64,000 bases of DNA from Streptomyces sp. NBC_01214 (lineage in GTDB: Bacteria > Actinomycetota > Actinomycetes > Streptomycetales > Streptomycetaceae). Shown one piece after another: positions 35,403 through 45,108 of the stretch; within the stretch, counting starts at the first letter, position 1, and every line of letters starts with the position of its first letter. The DNA lies in contig NZ_JAPEOS010000001.1 in NCBI RefSeq assembly GCF_026340975.1, positions 1,572,501 through 1,636,500 on the forward strand, in the 5' to 3' direction. Under the pieces are notes generated by a model. The model worked only from the letters and a program-made list of their open reading frames with translations. It was not told where the DNA came from and did not search any database. The position numbers and the translations under genes were made by a program.

Positions 35403-36836
35403 TCAGCCCTGCAGGGCCTTCTTGCGGCGGACGTCCAGGACCACGCCGACGAGCACGACCACACCGGCCACCAGGGTGGACAGGGTGACGACCTCGCGGT
35501 TGGCGTCGTCCACGAACATGTAGCCGATCACGAACATGATCAGTGCGGCGGTGGCCCAGGTCAGCCACGGGAACAGCCACATCTTCACGGTCAGCTTCTC
35601 CGGGGCCTCGCGGACCAGGATCCCGCGCATCTTCAGCTGGGTGAAGCAGATCACCAGCCAGACGAAGAGCGCGATGGCACCCGAGGAGTTGAGGAGGAAG
35701 TTGAAGACCGTGTCCTTGAAGGCGTAGTTGAAGTAGACGGCGACGAAGCCGAAGACCGTGGAGCCCAGGATCGCGGCGACCGGCACACCGTTCTTGTTGA
35801 CCTTGGCGAACGCCTTGGGGGCGTCGCCGCGCTCACCGAGCGAGAAGGCCATGCGGGAGGCGGTGTAGAGGCCCGAGTTCAGGCAGGACAGCACGGCGGT
35901 CAGAACGATGACCTCCATGATCGTGCCGGCGTGCGCGATGCCGATCGAGTCCAGGGCGGCGACGTACGAGCCCTTCTCGGTGATCGACTTGTCGTTCCAC
36001 GGGAGCAGGGTCAGCACGATGAAGATCGAGCCGAGGTAGAAGACGCCGATCCGCCAGATGACGGAGTTGGTGGCCTGGGTGACCGCCTTGCGGGGGTTCT
36101 CCGACTCGCCGGCCGCCAGGGTGACGATCTCGCTGCCCATGAAGGAGAAGACGACCATCAGCACACCGGTGAGGACGGCGCCGTAGCCGTTGGGGAAGAA
36201 CCCGCCGGCGTCGGTGAGGTGCGCGAAGCCCGCGCCCGGGTTGTCGGAGCCGGGCAGGAGGCCGAAGACGGCGAGCATGCCGACGATCACGAACGCGCCG
36301 ATGGCGACGACCTTGATGCCCGCGAACCAGAACTCGAACTCACCGTAGGAGGCGACCGAGCCGAGGTTGGTGACGGTCAGCACCGCCATCACGATGAGCG
36401 CCCAGGCCCACTGCGGGACGGCCGGGATCCAGTTCTCCAGGATGGCGGCACCGGCGGTGGCCTCCACGGCGAGCACGACGACCCAGAAGAACCAGTAGAG
36501 CCAGCCGATGGAGAAGCCCGCCCAGCGGCCGAGGGCGCGGTCGGCGTAGGCCGAGAAGGAGCCCGAGTTCGGGCTGGCGGCGGCCATCTCGCCGAGCATC
36601 CGCATCACGAAGACCACCATCGCGCCGACCAGCGCGTAGGAGATCAGGATGGCGGGGCCGGCCTTGGCGATGCCGCCACCGGAACCGACGAAGAGGCCGG
36701 CGCCGATGACGCCGCCGATGGCGATCATGGACAGGTGGCGGTTCTTGAGACCGGCCTTCAGACCGTCGGAGGGCTGGCCATCACCGGGGTTGCCGATGGG
36801 GCCGCCTTCCTTCTGAAGGGTCGTCGTGGAGCTCAT
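35403..36836 (-). CDS. APC-family amino acid permease 3
   Basis: 477-residue 12-helix transporter. ATG 36836 has AAGGA seven bases upstream (MSSTTTLQKEGG). TM1 reads LSMIAIGGVIGAGLFVGSG and the loop GSFSAYADRALGRWAGF matches the two other permeases in this region, with many substitutions elsewhere. Family members carry amino acids with protons. The polar N-terminal 45 residues are longer than in copies 1 and 2. The 217-base gap before divergent rpiB contains its promoter; nothing else was recognised there. Substrate is unknown. Confidence 0.92.
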   Translation of the reverse strand: MSSTTTLQKEGGPIGNPGDGQPSDGLKAGLKNRHLSMIAIGGVIGAGLFVGSGGGIAKAGPAILISYALVGAMVVFVMRMLGEMAAASPNSGSFSAYADRALGRWAGFSIGWLYWFFWVVVLAVEATAGAAILENWIPAVPQWAWALIVMAVLTVTNLGSVASYGEFEFWFAGIKVVAIGAFVIVGMLAVFGLLPGSDNPGAGFAHLTDAGGFFPNGYGAVLTGVLMVVFSFMGSEIVTLAAGESENPRKAVTQATNSVIWRIGVFYLGSIFIVLTLLPWNDKSITEKGSYVAALDSIGIAHAGTIMEVIVLTAVLSCLNSGLYTASRMAFSLGERGDAPKAFAKVNKNGVPVAAILGSTVFGFVAVYFNYAFKDTVFNFLLNSSGAIALFVWLVICFTQLKMRGILVREAPEKLTVKMWLFPWLTWATAALIMFVIGYMFVDDANREVVTLSTLVAGVVVLVGVVLDVRRKKALQG

Positions 36837-37054
36837 GGACGGATCCTTAGGTTCTCGGGTTGCGAGCCCCGGCATTCAAACCTGAGATGAACGCGAGACG
36901 GAAGACCCCAATCCGGATCGTTGCCTTGGTGTGAACGTCCAGGACGCCGCGCCGCCCTGTCCCATCTGCGTTCTTTGGGTTTACTTGAGCTTTAGAAGTG
37001 ACTTACGCGACACCCGCTGCGGGCTGTCGGGCCTCCTCGTGCCACACTCGTCCC

Positions 37055-37543
37055 ATGCGCGTGTACCTCGGATCCGACCATGCCGGCTTTGAGCTCAAGA
37101 ACCACCTCGTGGACTGGCTCAAGAACAACGGCCACGAGCCCGTCGACTGTGGGCCCCACATCTACGACGCGGTGGACGACTACCCGCCGTTCTGCCTCCG
37201 CGCAGCGGAGAAGACCGCCGCCGACGCCGGCAGCCTCGGCATCGTGATCGGTGGCTCCGGCAACGGCGAGCAGATCGCCGCGAACAAGGTCAAGGGCGTC
37301 CGCGCCATCCTGGCCTGGAGCGTCCAGACCGCCCAGCTCGGCCGTGAGCACAACAACGCCAACGTCATCTCCGTCGGCGGCCGGATGCACACGCAGGACG
37401 AGGCCGTCAGCTTCATCGAGGCCTTCCTGGCGACCCCGTACTCCGACGAGGAGCGCCACACCCGCCGCATCGACATGCTCTCCGCCTACGAGACCACCGG
37501 CGAGCTCCCCCCGATCCCGGCCCACCACCCGCAGCAGGGCTGA
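37055..37543 (+). CDS. rpiB: ribose-5-phosphate isomerase B
   Basis: 162-residue RpiB that interconverts ribose 5-phosphate and ribulose 5-phosphate in the pentose phosphate pathway. The N-terminus MRVYLGSDHAGFELK holds the Asp-His active pair, and VIGGSGNGEQIAANK forms the phosphate-binding, catalytic loop. The family Cys lies in PVDCGPHIYD. ATG 37055 fits the family length. There is no clear ribosome site (CCACACTCGTCCC precedes it), so the mRNA may be leaderless or weakly initiated. It is followed by a strong hairpin and then the Nei/Fpg glycosylase gene. In other Streptomyces the same two genes are neighbours. Confidence 0.95.
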   Translation: MRVYLGSDHAGFELKNHLVDWLKNNGHEPVDCGPHIYDAVDDYPPFCLRAAEKTAADAGSLGIVIGGSGNGEQIAANKVKGVRAILAWSVQTAQLGREHNNANVISVGGRMHTQDEAVSFIEAFLATPYSDEERHTRRIDMLSAYETTGELPPIPAHHPQQG

Positions 37544-37551
37544 TCCCGCTT

Positions 37552-37589
37552 CCGGCCGTGCCGCCCCTTCCCGGGGGCGGTGCGGCCGG
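37552..37589 (+). terminator. terminator of rpiB
   Basis: 16-bp stem (37552-37567 and 37574-37589, CCGGCCGTGCCGCCCC with two G-T pairs) followed by TTTCTCTTT. Confidence 0.8.
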
Positions 37590-37613
37590 TTTCTCTTTCC
37601 GAGGAGCTCCGCC

Positions 37614-38420
37614 GTGCCCGAGGGGCATACGATCCACCGCCTCGCCCAGGACCACGCCGAGCGGTTCGCCGGCCGGCCGGTCCGCGTCAGCAGCCCCCAG
37701 GGCCGCTTCGAGCAGAGCGCGGCCGTGCTCGACGGGCGCGTGCTGGACGGCGCCGAGGCGCACGGCAAGCACCTCTTCCTGGAACTGGGCGACGCCTGGA
37801 TCCACATCCACCTCGGCCTGTTCGGCAAGCTCGGCTTCGGCCCGGCCCCGGCCCCGCCCGCCACGGACACCGTCCGGCTGCGCCTGCTGAACGAGGACCA
37901 CTACGCCGACCTGCGCGGCCCCACCGCCTGCGCACTGATCGGCGAGGGCGAGAAGAAGGCGATACACGACCGCCTCGGCCCGGACCCGCTGCGCGCCGAC
38001 GACGACCCCGACCGCGCCTGGGCCCGGATCTCCCGCTCCCGCACCACCGTCGCCGCCCTGCTCATGGACCAGAAGATCGTCGCGGGCATCGGCAACGTCT
38101 ACCGCGCCGAGGTCCTCTTCCGGCACGGCGTCGACCCGTACCGCCCGGGTCGTGACCTCACCCGCGGCGAGTGGGACGCCATGTGGGCCGACCTGGTCGC
38201 GCTGATGCGCGAGGGCGTGCGCAACAACCGCATCGACACCGTCCGCGACGAGCACCTGCCCGAGGCCATGGGCCGGCCGCCGCGCGTCGACGACCACGGC
38301 GGCGAGGTGTACGTCTACCGGCGGGCGAACATGCCCTGCCACATCTGCGGCGGCGAGATCCGCACCGCCGACCTCGCCGCCCGCAACCTCTTCTGGTGCC
38401 CCGGCTGCCAGCCCCGCTGA
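37614..38420 (+). CDS. Fpg/Nei family DNA glycosylase-AP lyase
   Basis: 268-residue base-excision-repair enzyme. GTG 37614 gives (M)PEGHTIHRLAQDH, with Pro2 as the catalytic nucleophile and Glu3 as the acid after Met removal; GAGGAG is eight bases upstream. The helix-two-turn-helix is LLMDQKIVAGIGNVYRAEVLFRHGVDP (residues about 143-169). The zinc finger near the end has CHICGGEIRTADL and FWCPGCQPR. These proteins remove oxidised pyrimidines or purines and cut the abasic site. The N-terminus (PEGHTI rather than PELPEV) places it in the Nei or Nei2-like branch, not Fpg; oxidised pyrimidines are then the likely substrate. It lies beyond the rpiB terminator. Confidence 0.93.
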   Translation: MPEGHTIHRLAQDHAERFAGRPVRVSSPQGRFEQSAAVLDGRVLDGAEAHGKHLFLELGDAWIHIHLGLFGKLGFGPAPAPPATDTVRLRLLNEDHYADLRGPTACALIGEGEKKAIHDRLGPDPLRADDDPDRAWARISRSRTTVAALLMDQKIVAGIGNVYRAEVLFRHGVDPYRPGRDLTRGEWDAMWADLVALMREGVRNNRIDTVRDEHLPEAMGRPPRVDDHGGEVYVYRRANMPCHICGGEIRTADLAARNLFWCPGCQPR

Positions 38421-38492
38421 CGCGGTCACCGGGTCACCGGGTCACTGGGCCGCCGGGTCACCGCGCCGCCGGGGCGTTCGGTCGCGCCGTTC

Positions 38493-39728
38493 CTAGAAGC
38501 CGTGCGGCAGCCAGGGCGCCACGTCGCCCGCGAAGGCGCGCGAGGCCTCCGCGAGAGCTCCCGGGCGCAGCTCCCGTACCCGGCCCGCCGCGGCCAGCGA
38601 GGTGAGGGTGATCCCGCCCAGATACGCGGAACCCAGCTCCCGGACCGACAGCTCCAGGTCCGCCGGCTCCGCGGTGCGGGTGCACCGGGCGGCGCCCTCG
38701 GCGTCCGCGACCAGCCGCCACCGCCCCTCGTTCCACGGACAGAACGCGTCCTCGACCTCCACGACCACGTCCATCGCGGACCGGTACGAGCGCGCCTCCA
38801 GGGCCGCCGGCAGGTCCACCAGGCGCACGTGGAGCGAGTCGCGCATGGCCGGCTTCGACCGCCTGACGTCGCTGACCAGGTGCAGCAGCGGGTCGTCCAC
38901 CGGGCGCTTGGCGGCCCGTACGGTCCACGTCAGGTCGATGGAGAACAGGTAGCGCCACAGCGCCGCCGTAGTCGCCGGATCCAGTGCGTCGAGGGCCTCG
39001 ACCTGGACCGTCCCGTCCGAACCCGACGAGTTCCAGTCCGGTTTGACCCGGTAGCGGGCGTACCCGGCGACCTCGCCGTCCGCCCGTTCCGCCACCACGC
39101 ACATCAGCGGGGAGGCGCCTCCCCGCTCCCCGGGCGGATCCGTGATGGCCATCCGCTCCCAGCCGGGCTGCCGGGCCGGCGCCCCGGGCCGCCGGGTCAC
39201 CAGGTCGGCGTACACCCGCTCGCAGGCGGCCAGCGACTTCTCCGGGTCGGCGAGCCGCAGCCGCACCGCGTCCGTCCCGGGCGGCACCTCGAGCCGCACG
39301 CGCGTCGTGTCGATCTCCAGGGACATGGAGTAGGTCGCCAGCCCGTACCCGAAGCGCCCGTAGATCGCCGGGTCGGAGGCCGTCAGTACGGCGAGCGGCT
39401 CACCGGCCGCCCGGACGTCGTCCAGCTGGCGCCGCATCAGAGAGCCGAGGATGCCGCGACGACGGTGCGTCGGCGCGACTCCCACGAAGGTCACCGCGGC
39501 CGCGGGAACCAGTGCGCCACCCTGCACCGAGAGGCGGAAGCTGAAGGCCGCCGCCGAGCCGACGCACGTCTCGCCCTGCCAGACCCCGAGCGCACGGTCC
39601 GGCTCCGTCAGGGCCCGGAACAGCGTCCGGCCCTCCGGGGGCTCGGCCACGCCACCGAAAGCCAGTTCTAGATGATCGAACCAGACATCCCACTCGTCTC
39701 GTTGCAAAACGCGCATCTCAAGATCCAT
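38493..39728 (-). CDS. Eis-like GNAT family N-acetyltransferase
   Basis: 411-residue protein. ATG 39728 (MDLEMRVLQRDEWDVWFDHLELAFGG) has GAGG upstream; a longer frame to 39857 is not supported. An N-terminal GNAT fold with acetyl-CoA loop VAPTHRRRGILGSLMRRQLDD (residues about 80-100), a second GNAT-like fold and a C-terminal sterol-carrier-like domain ending in HGF match the tripartite Eis family, where the C-terminal carboxylate is part of the active site. Eis enzymes acetylate amines, and in mycobacteria they can confer aminoglycoside resistance. The actinobacterial family is broad and this gene's natural substrate is unknown. Divergent from the PP2C gene. Confidence 0.86.
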   Translation of the reverse strand: MDLEMRVLQRDEWDVWFDHLELAFGGVAEPPEGRTLFRALTEPDRALGVWQGETCVGSAAAFSFRLSVQGGALVPAAAVTFVGVAPTHRRRGILGSLMRRQLDDVRAAGEPLAVLTASDPAIYGRFGYGLATYSMSLEIDTTRVRLEVPPGTDAVRLRLADPEKSLAACERVYADLVTRRPGAPARQPGWERMAITDPPGERGGASPLMCVVAERADGEVAGYARYRVKPDWNSSGSDGTVQVEALDALDPATTAALWRYLFSIDLTWTVRAAKRPVDDPLLHLVSDVRRSKPAMRDSLHVRLVDLPAALEARSYRSAMDVVVEVEDAFCPWNEGRWRLVADAEGAARCTRTAEPADLELSVRELGSAYLGGITLTSLAAAGRVRELRPGALAEASRAFAGDVAPWLPHGF

Positions 39729-39844
39729 ACCGCCATCCTCACCCGGCCACTCCGTCGCAGTCGAAGAGTTTTCGGGCGCCCCGAGCCCCAGGTCCGGGGG
39801 TACCCCTGCGCATCCACAGTCAGGATGGATAGGGTCCCGAAGCA

Positions 39845-40987
39845 ATGGCCGGAGCACGAGTGGAACCCCTCATGGCCCGGATGCGCATGCTGTCGCACCG
39901 GTGCCGCACAGCCCTGCGCAAATCAGCCGTCGACTACTTCCGCGGCGACGCCTCCGACTGGCTCGCCTTCGGTGGCCTGCTGCTCACCGTGCCCGCGATC
40001 GCCTGCGGCACGCTGATGCTGCCCGTCTGGTTCTCGCCCTCGGCCCTCGTCCTGCCGATCGTGGCCGGCGGCCTCCTGCTGCGCCCCGCCAGCCTCCTCG
40101 CCCTGTACGCCGCCTCCGCGACCGCGCTGATCGTCGAGGCCCTCGTACTCGGCCCCTATACCCAGGGACCGGCCAGGGTCACCCCCGGCACCGTGCTCGT
40201 GGTCGCGGCCTGCGGGTTCTTCGGCCTGGTCATCGCCCAGTTCCGCAGCCGCGTCGGCGTGCCCTGGCGGCGCGGCGGCACCATGCTCTTCGACCTGCGC
40301 GAACGCATCCGGGTGCAGAGCAAACTGCCCGCCCTGCCGCGCGGCTGGCACCGCGAGATGGCGCTGCGCCCGGCCGGCGGCCAGTCCTTCTCCGGCGACT
40401 TCGTGGTCGCGGCCCGCACCAACGGCGGCCGGACCCTGGAGATCGTCCTGACCGACGTCTCCGGCAAGGGCATGGAAGCCGGCTCCCGGGCCCTGCTGCT
40501 CTCCGGCGCCTTCGGCGGACTGCTCGGCGCGCTGCCCGCCCACGGCTTCCTGCCCGCCGCCAACGGCTACCTGCTCCGCCAGGATTGGGACGAGGGCTTC
40601 GCCACCTCCATCCACCTCGTCCTGGACCTGGAGACCGGCGACTACGAGCTCCTCTCGGCCGGCCACCTCCCCGCCCTCCAGCTCTCGGCGGGCACCGGCC
40701 GCTGGCAGGAGAAGTCCGGCGAGGGCCCGCTCCTCGGCGTCTACGACGGCGCCGAATTCATCCCCGCCCGCGGCAACCTGCGCCCCGGCGACGTCCTGAT
40801 GCTCTTCACCGACGGCCTCGTCGAGACCTCCGACCGGGAGATCAGCGAGGGCATGGACCGCCTCACCGGCGAGGCCGACCGCTACGTCGCCGCCGGATGG
40901 GACGGCGCGGCCTGGCACCTGATCGAGAAGGTCGCCAAGAACGTCAACGACGACCGCGCGCTGCTGCTCATCCGCCGCTCCGCCTGA
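39845..40987 (+). CDS. membrane PP2C/SpoIIE-type serine/threonine phosphatase
   Basis: 380-residue protein with hydrophobic helices at about 40-60, 65-103 and 114-131 and a cytosolic SpoIIE (PP2C) domain from about 165. Metal-binding motifs are FSGDFVVAARTNG (about 182-194), EIVLTDVSGKGMEAG (199-213), LLSAGHLPALQL and DVLMLFTDGLVETSD. SpoIIE/RsbU phosphatases dephosphorylate anti-anti-sigma factors and so control alternative sigma factors. Streptomyces carry many such phosphatases. No anti-sigma or anti-anti-sigma gene is adjacent, so its partner is unknown. ATG 39845 gives a hydrophilic 37-residue N-terminus; it is divergent from the Eis-like gene. Confidence 0.9.
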   Translation: MAGARVEPLMARMRMLSHRCRTALRKSAVDYFRGDASDWLAFGGLLLTVPAIACGTLMLPVWFSPSALVLPIVAGGLLLRPASLLALYAASATALIVEALVLGPYTQGPARVTPGTVLVVAACGFFGLVIAQFRSRVGVPWRRGGTMLFDLRERIRVQSKLPALPRGWHREMALRPAGGQSFSGDFVVAARTNGGRTLEIVLTDVSGKGMEAGSRALLLSGAFGGLLGALPAHGFLPAANGYLLRQDWDEGFATSIHLVLDLETGDYELLSAGHLPALQLSAGTGRWQEKSGEGPLLGVYDGAEFIPARGNLRPGDVLMLFTDGLVETSDREISEGMDRLTGEADRYVAAGWDGAAWHLIEKVAKNVNDDRALLLIRRSA

Positions 40988-40993
40988 CCGCGG

Positions 40994-41011
40994 GGTGGGG
41001 CTTGCCCCACC
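40994..41011 (+). terminator. short terminator-like hairpin after the PP2C gene
   Basis: GGTGGGGC-TT-GCCCCACC forms an 8-bp stem seven bases after the stop codon at 40987. Confidence 0.6.
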
Positions 41012-41049
41012 ACCGGTCCGCCGGGCGGCGTCATGGCCGCCGCCCCACC

Positions 41050-41981
<932 letters not shown>

Positions 41982-41984
41982 GGC

Positions 41985-42623
41985 TCAGCGGACCAACGGC
42001 TGCCACGGCCCGAGCCCGAGCTTCCCGGTGTTCCCGAGGTCCACCGGTGCCTCGAGCCGCAGCCACAGCTGGGGGGCGCCGGGCCGGGGCTCGACCTCCA
42101 CGATCCGCGCCGTCACGGCCGGCGTCGCCGACTCGGTGACGAGGTTGCGCCACACGATCCCGAAGAGGGCCGCCTGTCCCGGGGCCAGCGTCACCGGCCG
42201 CGGCGCCTCGTCCAGGTTCGGCGTGCCCGTGGTGATCCCCGCCGACCCGTGCTCCACCGCGACCTCCAGCGGATCGTTGCGGTCGTCGCGCAGCGACAGC
42301 TGCGGGTAGCCCTCCAGTACGTACGGCTGCGCACCGCAGTTGACCAGCTGGAAGCTCGCCACCCGCAGCCCCATGGCCGCGTTGCCCTCCATCTCGACGA
42401 GCCGGACCCCGCCCTCGGGGCAGGGTTCCACCGTGGCGGGCGGTGTCGAGGGCGCACTCCGGACGGGCGCGGGCTTCGCCGGCACGCTCACCGCGGTGGG
42501 CCCCGGAGCCGCCCTCGGGGCCGGCGGCATCGAACATCCGGCCGCCCCCGCCAGCACCCCCGCCAGAGCTCCCGCCGTGACCAGGCCCGGTATTCCTCGC
42601 CCCCACCACCGTTTTGCGATCAT
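41985..42623 (-). CDS. DUF4232 domain lipoprotein
   Basis: 212-residue secreted lipoprotein starting at ATG 42623. The signal peptide ends in the lipobox LAGAAGC with the lipid-attached C30. A Pro/Ala-rich linker of about 35 residues follows. The remaining domain (RLVEMEGNAAMGLRVASFQL then VNCGAQPYVLEGYPQLSL, ALFGIVWRNLV) fits the DUF4232 family of actinobacterial envelope proteins, whose function is not known. It lies three bases from the end of the convergent ABC ATPase gene and divergent from the PLP-enzyme gene. Confidence 0.83.
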   Translation of the reverse strand: MIAKRWWGRGIPGLVTAGALAGVLAGAAGCSMPPAPRAAPGPTAVSVPAKPAPVRSAPSTPPATVEPCPEGGVRLVEMEGNAAMGLRVASFQLVNCGAQPYVLEGYPQLSLRDDRNDPLEVAVEHGSAGITTGTPNLDEAPRPVTLAPGQAALFGIVWRNLVTESATPAVTARIVEVEPRPGAPQLWLRLEAPVDLGNTGKLGLGPWQPLVR

Positions 42624-42705
42624 CCGGCGAGCCTACGACGCCGCGCGGGCCAGTTCCCGTGGATTGGCCCGCCCCCTCGGCCCCGGCCGCGCCTAACGTG
42701 CCCCC

Positions 42706-44094
42706 ATGGACCGCACGCTCGCCGCCGATCTCGCCCGGCTCCCCGAACTCCTCGACGCCACCCGCGACGCCGCCGCCGACGCGCTCGCCACCCTGGACGC
42801 GCGTCCCGTCGTACCGCCCGCCGGAAAACCGCACGACCCCGAGCCCCTCCCGGAGCGCGCCACCGGCACGGACGCCGCGCTCGCCGCCTTCCGCGACCGC
42901 TGGGAGCCGCGGCTGTCGGCCTCCGCGGGACCGCGCTACCTCGGCTTCGTCACGGGAGGTGCCACCCCCGCCGCCCTCGCCGGGGACTGGCTCACCGCCG
43001 TCCACGACCAGAACTCCAACTCCGCCCTCGACGGCGGCGGACAGGACCTCGAACGCGAGACCGTCGGTTGGCTCCGAGACCTGTTCGGCCTGACCGCCGC
43101 CCACTCCGGCACCTTCGTCTCCGGCGCCACCATGTCCAACACCACCGGCCTCGCCATCGCGCGCGAATGGCTCGGCGAACGCCTCGGCGTGTCCCCGGCC
43201 GAGGACGGTGCGGCGGCCCTCGGCCCGGTCCGCGTGCTCTCCGGCGCCCCGCACTCCTCGATCGCCAAGGCCCTCTCGGTGCTGGGCCTCGGCCGCAACT
43301 CCCTGGTGCGGGTGCCCACCCTGCCCGGCCGCGAGGCCGTCGACCCCGCCGCCCTGGAGCGCGCGCTGGCGGACACCCCGGGGCCGGCCGTGGTCGTCGC
43401 CAACGCGGGCACCGTCAACACCGTCGACTTCGACGACCTCCGGGCGATCGAAACCCTGCGCGAGCGCCACGACTTCTGGCTGCACACCGACGCCGCGTTC
43501 GGAGCCTTCGCCGCGCTCTCCGCGGAGCACGCGCACCTCGTCGACGGCCTCGACGCCTCCGACTCCGTCTGCGTCGACCTGCACAAATGGCTCAACGTCC
43601 CCTACGACAGCGCCGTGCAGTTCACCCGCCGGCGCGACCTGCAGGCCCGCGTCTTCCAGAACTCCGCCGCTTACCTCGGCCCCCTCGGCGACCACCCCGA
43701 CCTCGTCCACCTCACCCCCGAGAACTCCCACCGGCTGCGCGCCCTCGCCGCCTGGTTCACGCTCCGCGCGTACGGCCGCCAGGGCCACCGGGAGATCGTC
43801 GAACGCGACATCGCCTGCGCCCGCGCGCTGGGCGCCGCCCTGGAGGCGGACCCCGCCTTCACCGTCCTCGCCCCGGTCCGCCTGAACGTCGTCTGCTTCA
43901 CCCTCGCCGAGGCCCCCACCCCGGAGCGCCTCACCGCCCTGCGGGAGGCGGTGGCCACCGAGGTGTTCGTCACTCCCACCGTCTACGGGGGAACCGCCGC
44001 CCTGCGTGCCGCGTTCTCCAACTGGCGTACCACGCAAGCGGACGTACGCCGGGCAGCGGAGGCACTCGGCGCAGCGGCAAGGGAGATCGCATGA
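42706..44094 (+). CDS. PLP-dependent decarboxylase/aminotransferase-like protein
   Basis: 462-residue fold-type I pyridoxal-phosphate enzyme related to group II amino-acid decarboxylases (aromatic L-amino acid, glutamate and diaminobutyrate types). The cofactor site is shown by GTFVSGATMSNTTGLAIARE, VVANAGTVNTVDFDDL, an Asp in HTDAAFGAF, and the Schiff-base lysine K294 in DLHKWLNVPYDS. The sequence is shorter and more diverged than true decarboxylases, so the substrate cannot be given. ATG 42706 fits. Its stop overlaps the start of the following HD-domain gene (ATGA at 44091-44094), so the two are translationally coupled. The nearby DUF4232 gene is divergent. Confidence 0.9.
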   Translation: MDRTLAADLARLPELLDATRDAAADALATLDARPVVPPAGKPHDPEPLPERATGTDAALAAFRDRWEPRLSASAGPRYLGFVTGGATPAALAGDWLTAVHDQNSNSALDGGGQDLERETVGWLRDLFGLTAAHSGTFVSGATMSNTTGLAIAREWLGERLGVSPAEDGAAALGPVRVLSGAPHSSIAKALSVLGLGRNSLVRVPTLPGREAVDPAALERALADTPGPAVVVANAGTVNTVDFDDLRAIETLRERHDFWLHTDAAFGAFAALSAEHAHLVDGLDASDSVCVDLHKWLNVPYDSAVQFTRRRDLQARVFQNSAAYLGPLGDHPDLVHLTPENSHRLRALAAWFTLRAYGRQGHREIVERDIACARALGAALEADPAFTVLAPVRLNVVCFTLAEAPTPERLTALREAVATEVFVTPTVYGGTAALRAAFSNWRTTQADVRRAAEALGAAAREIA

Positions 44095-44546
44095 CCAACA
44101 GCCCCCTGACTCTGATCGAGGTCGAGTCCCTGGCGCGCAGCGCGCACGAGGGCCAGACCGACAAGGCCGGTCGGCCGTACGCCGAACACCTCGCGGCCGT
44201 GGCCGAGGGCGTGCGGCTGCGCGGAGGCAACGCCGAACAACAGGCGGCGGCCTGGCTCCACGACGCCATCGAGGACGAGGCCCTCAGCCTCACCTGGCTG
44301 GACGCTGCGGCCCTCCCGCAGACGGTGAAGGACATGGTCCTCGCGGTCACCAAACGCCCGGACGAGCCGGTCGAGCAGTACGCGGCCCGCATCCTGGCCA
44401 CCCCGGGCGCCCTGCTCATCAAGGAGGCCGACCTCGCGCACAACGCGGACCCCGTACGCCTCTCCGTGCTGGACGGTCCCACGCGCGAGAGGCTGTCCGC
44501 AAAGTATGCGAATATCCGTTCCCTCCTCGGCCTCGCCACCCCGTGA
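44091..44546 (+). CDS. small HD-domain phosphohydrolase (SpoT/MESH-like)
   Basis: 151-residue protein starting at ATG 44091, overlapping the previous stop by ATGA. It resembles the single-domain hydrolase part of RelA/SpoT: AHEGQTDKAGRPYAEH (with the first His of the metal site), then AAWLHDAIEDE (the HD pair) and an ADLAHNADPVRLS helix (the last Asp). Proteins of this size hydrolyse ppGpp or related nucleotides; the true substrate here is not known. Translational coupling to the PLP enzyme suggests a shared, as yet undefined, function. A 176-base gap follows before a small membrane protein gene. Confidence 0.87.
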   Translation: MTNSPLTLIEVESLARSAHEGQTDKAGRPYAEHLAAVAEGVRLRGGNAEQQAAAWLHDAIEDEALSLTWLDAAALPQTVKDMVLAVTKRPDEPVEQYAARILATPGALLIKEADLAHNADPVRLSVLDGPTRERLSAKYANIRSLLGLATP

Positions 44547-44722
44547 CCCGTGCACCGCGCCCGAAATATTCGTGTCGCACATGTGGTTGGCGGAAACGGA
44601 ACGACGGCTGTTCGGCACGGGGCGTATAGCCAAGGCCCGTTGGTGGGAGGATGGTCCATGTGGGGGTGTGCCTGGCCGTGCGCCCCGGGCCGACCAGGGG
44701 ACGACCGAAGGTGTGATCAGTA

Positions 44723-44917
44723 GTGGCCATTTCGCTGTCAGTGGTGGTTCTGTTGGCGGTCATCCTGGTGGTGCTGATCCGCGGCAACCACATCAAGACG
44801 GGCCCCGCCATCGTCGCGGCGCTCTTCGGCTTCTTCCTCGCGTCCAGCTCGATCGCTGACGACGTGAATCGTTTCTTGAACTCCCTCGCGACGATGATCG
44901 CGAACATCAAGCTCTGA
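44723..44917 (+). CDS. small membrane protein, function unknown
   Basis: 64-residue protein starting at GTG 44723 (GAAGGTG upstream). It has a hydrophobic helix at 3-19 (ISLSVVVLLAVILVVLI), a short basic loop RGNHIKTG, and a second helix at about 27-45 (AIVAALFGFFLASSSIA) followed by an amphipathic tail. It is a two-helix membrane protein of the kind common in Streptomyces and has no recognisable motif. It lies alone between the HD hydrolase gene and the TIGR04222 gene; the 191 bases after it hold no gene that I can support. Confidence 0.75.
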   Translation: MAISLSVVVLLAVILVVLIRGNHIKTGPAIVAALFGFFLASSSIADDVNRFLNSLATMIANIKL

Positions 44918-45108
44918 CCCCCGCGCACGGCGTCGTCAGGCGCCGGCAGGCGCCGTCCCGGCGACCCTCGCCGCCCGTTCCGCGTCCATCCCGGCAGCCC
45001 AGGAAGCCGCAAAGGCTCAGAAGAAGCTCTGAGTACGGCTGAAGGCGGGCCGGAACCGTCAACTCCGGGACACCATGCGGCACAGGGCGTCCAGCCGGGG
45101 GAGACGGT

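Noticed and set aside
30672..36836. Insertion sequence or transposon around the permease group
   Set aside because: No transposase or flanking inverted repeats were found; duplication is a simpler explanation.
38493..39728. Aminoglycoside resistance gene
   Set aside because: The protein is Eis-like, but Eis homologues are common in actinobacteria with unknown natural roles; no resistance context is present.
42706..44094. True aromatic amino-acid decarboxylase
   Set aside because: The fold and PLP lysine are clear, but length and substrate-site divergence do not allow a named activity.
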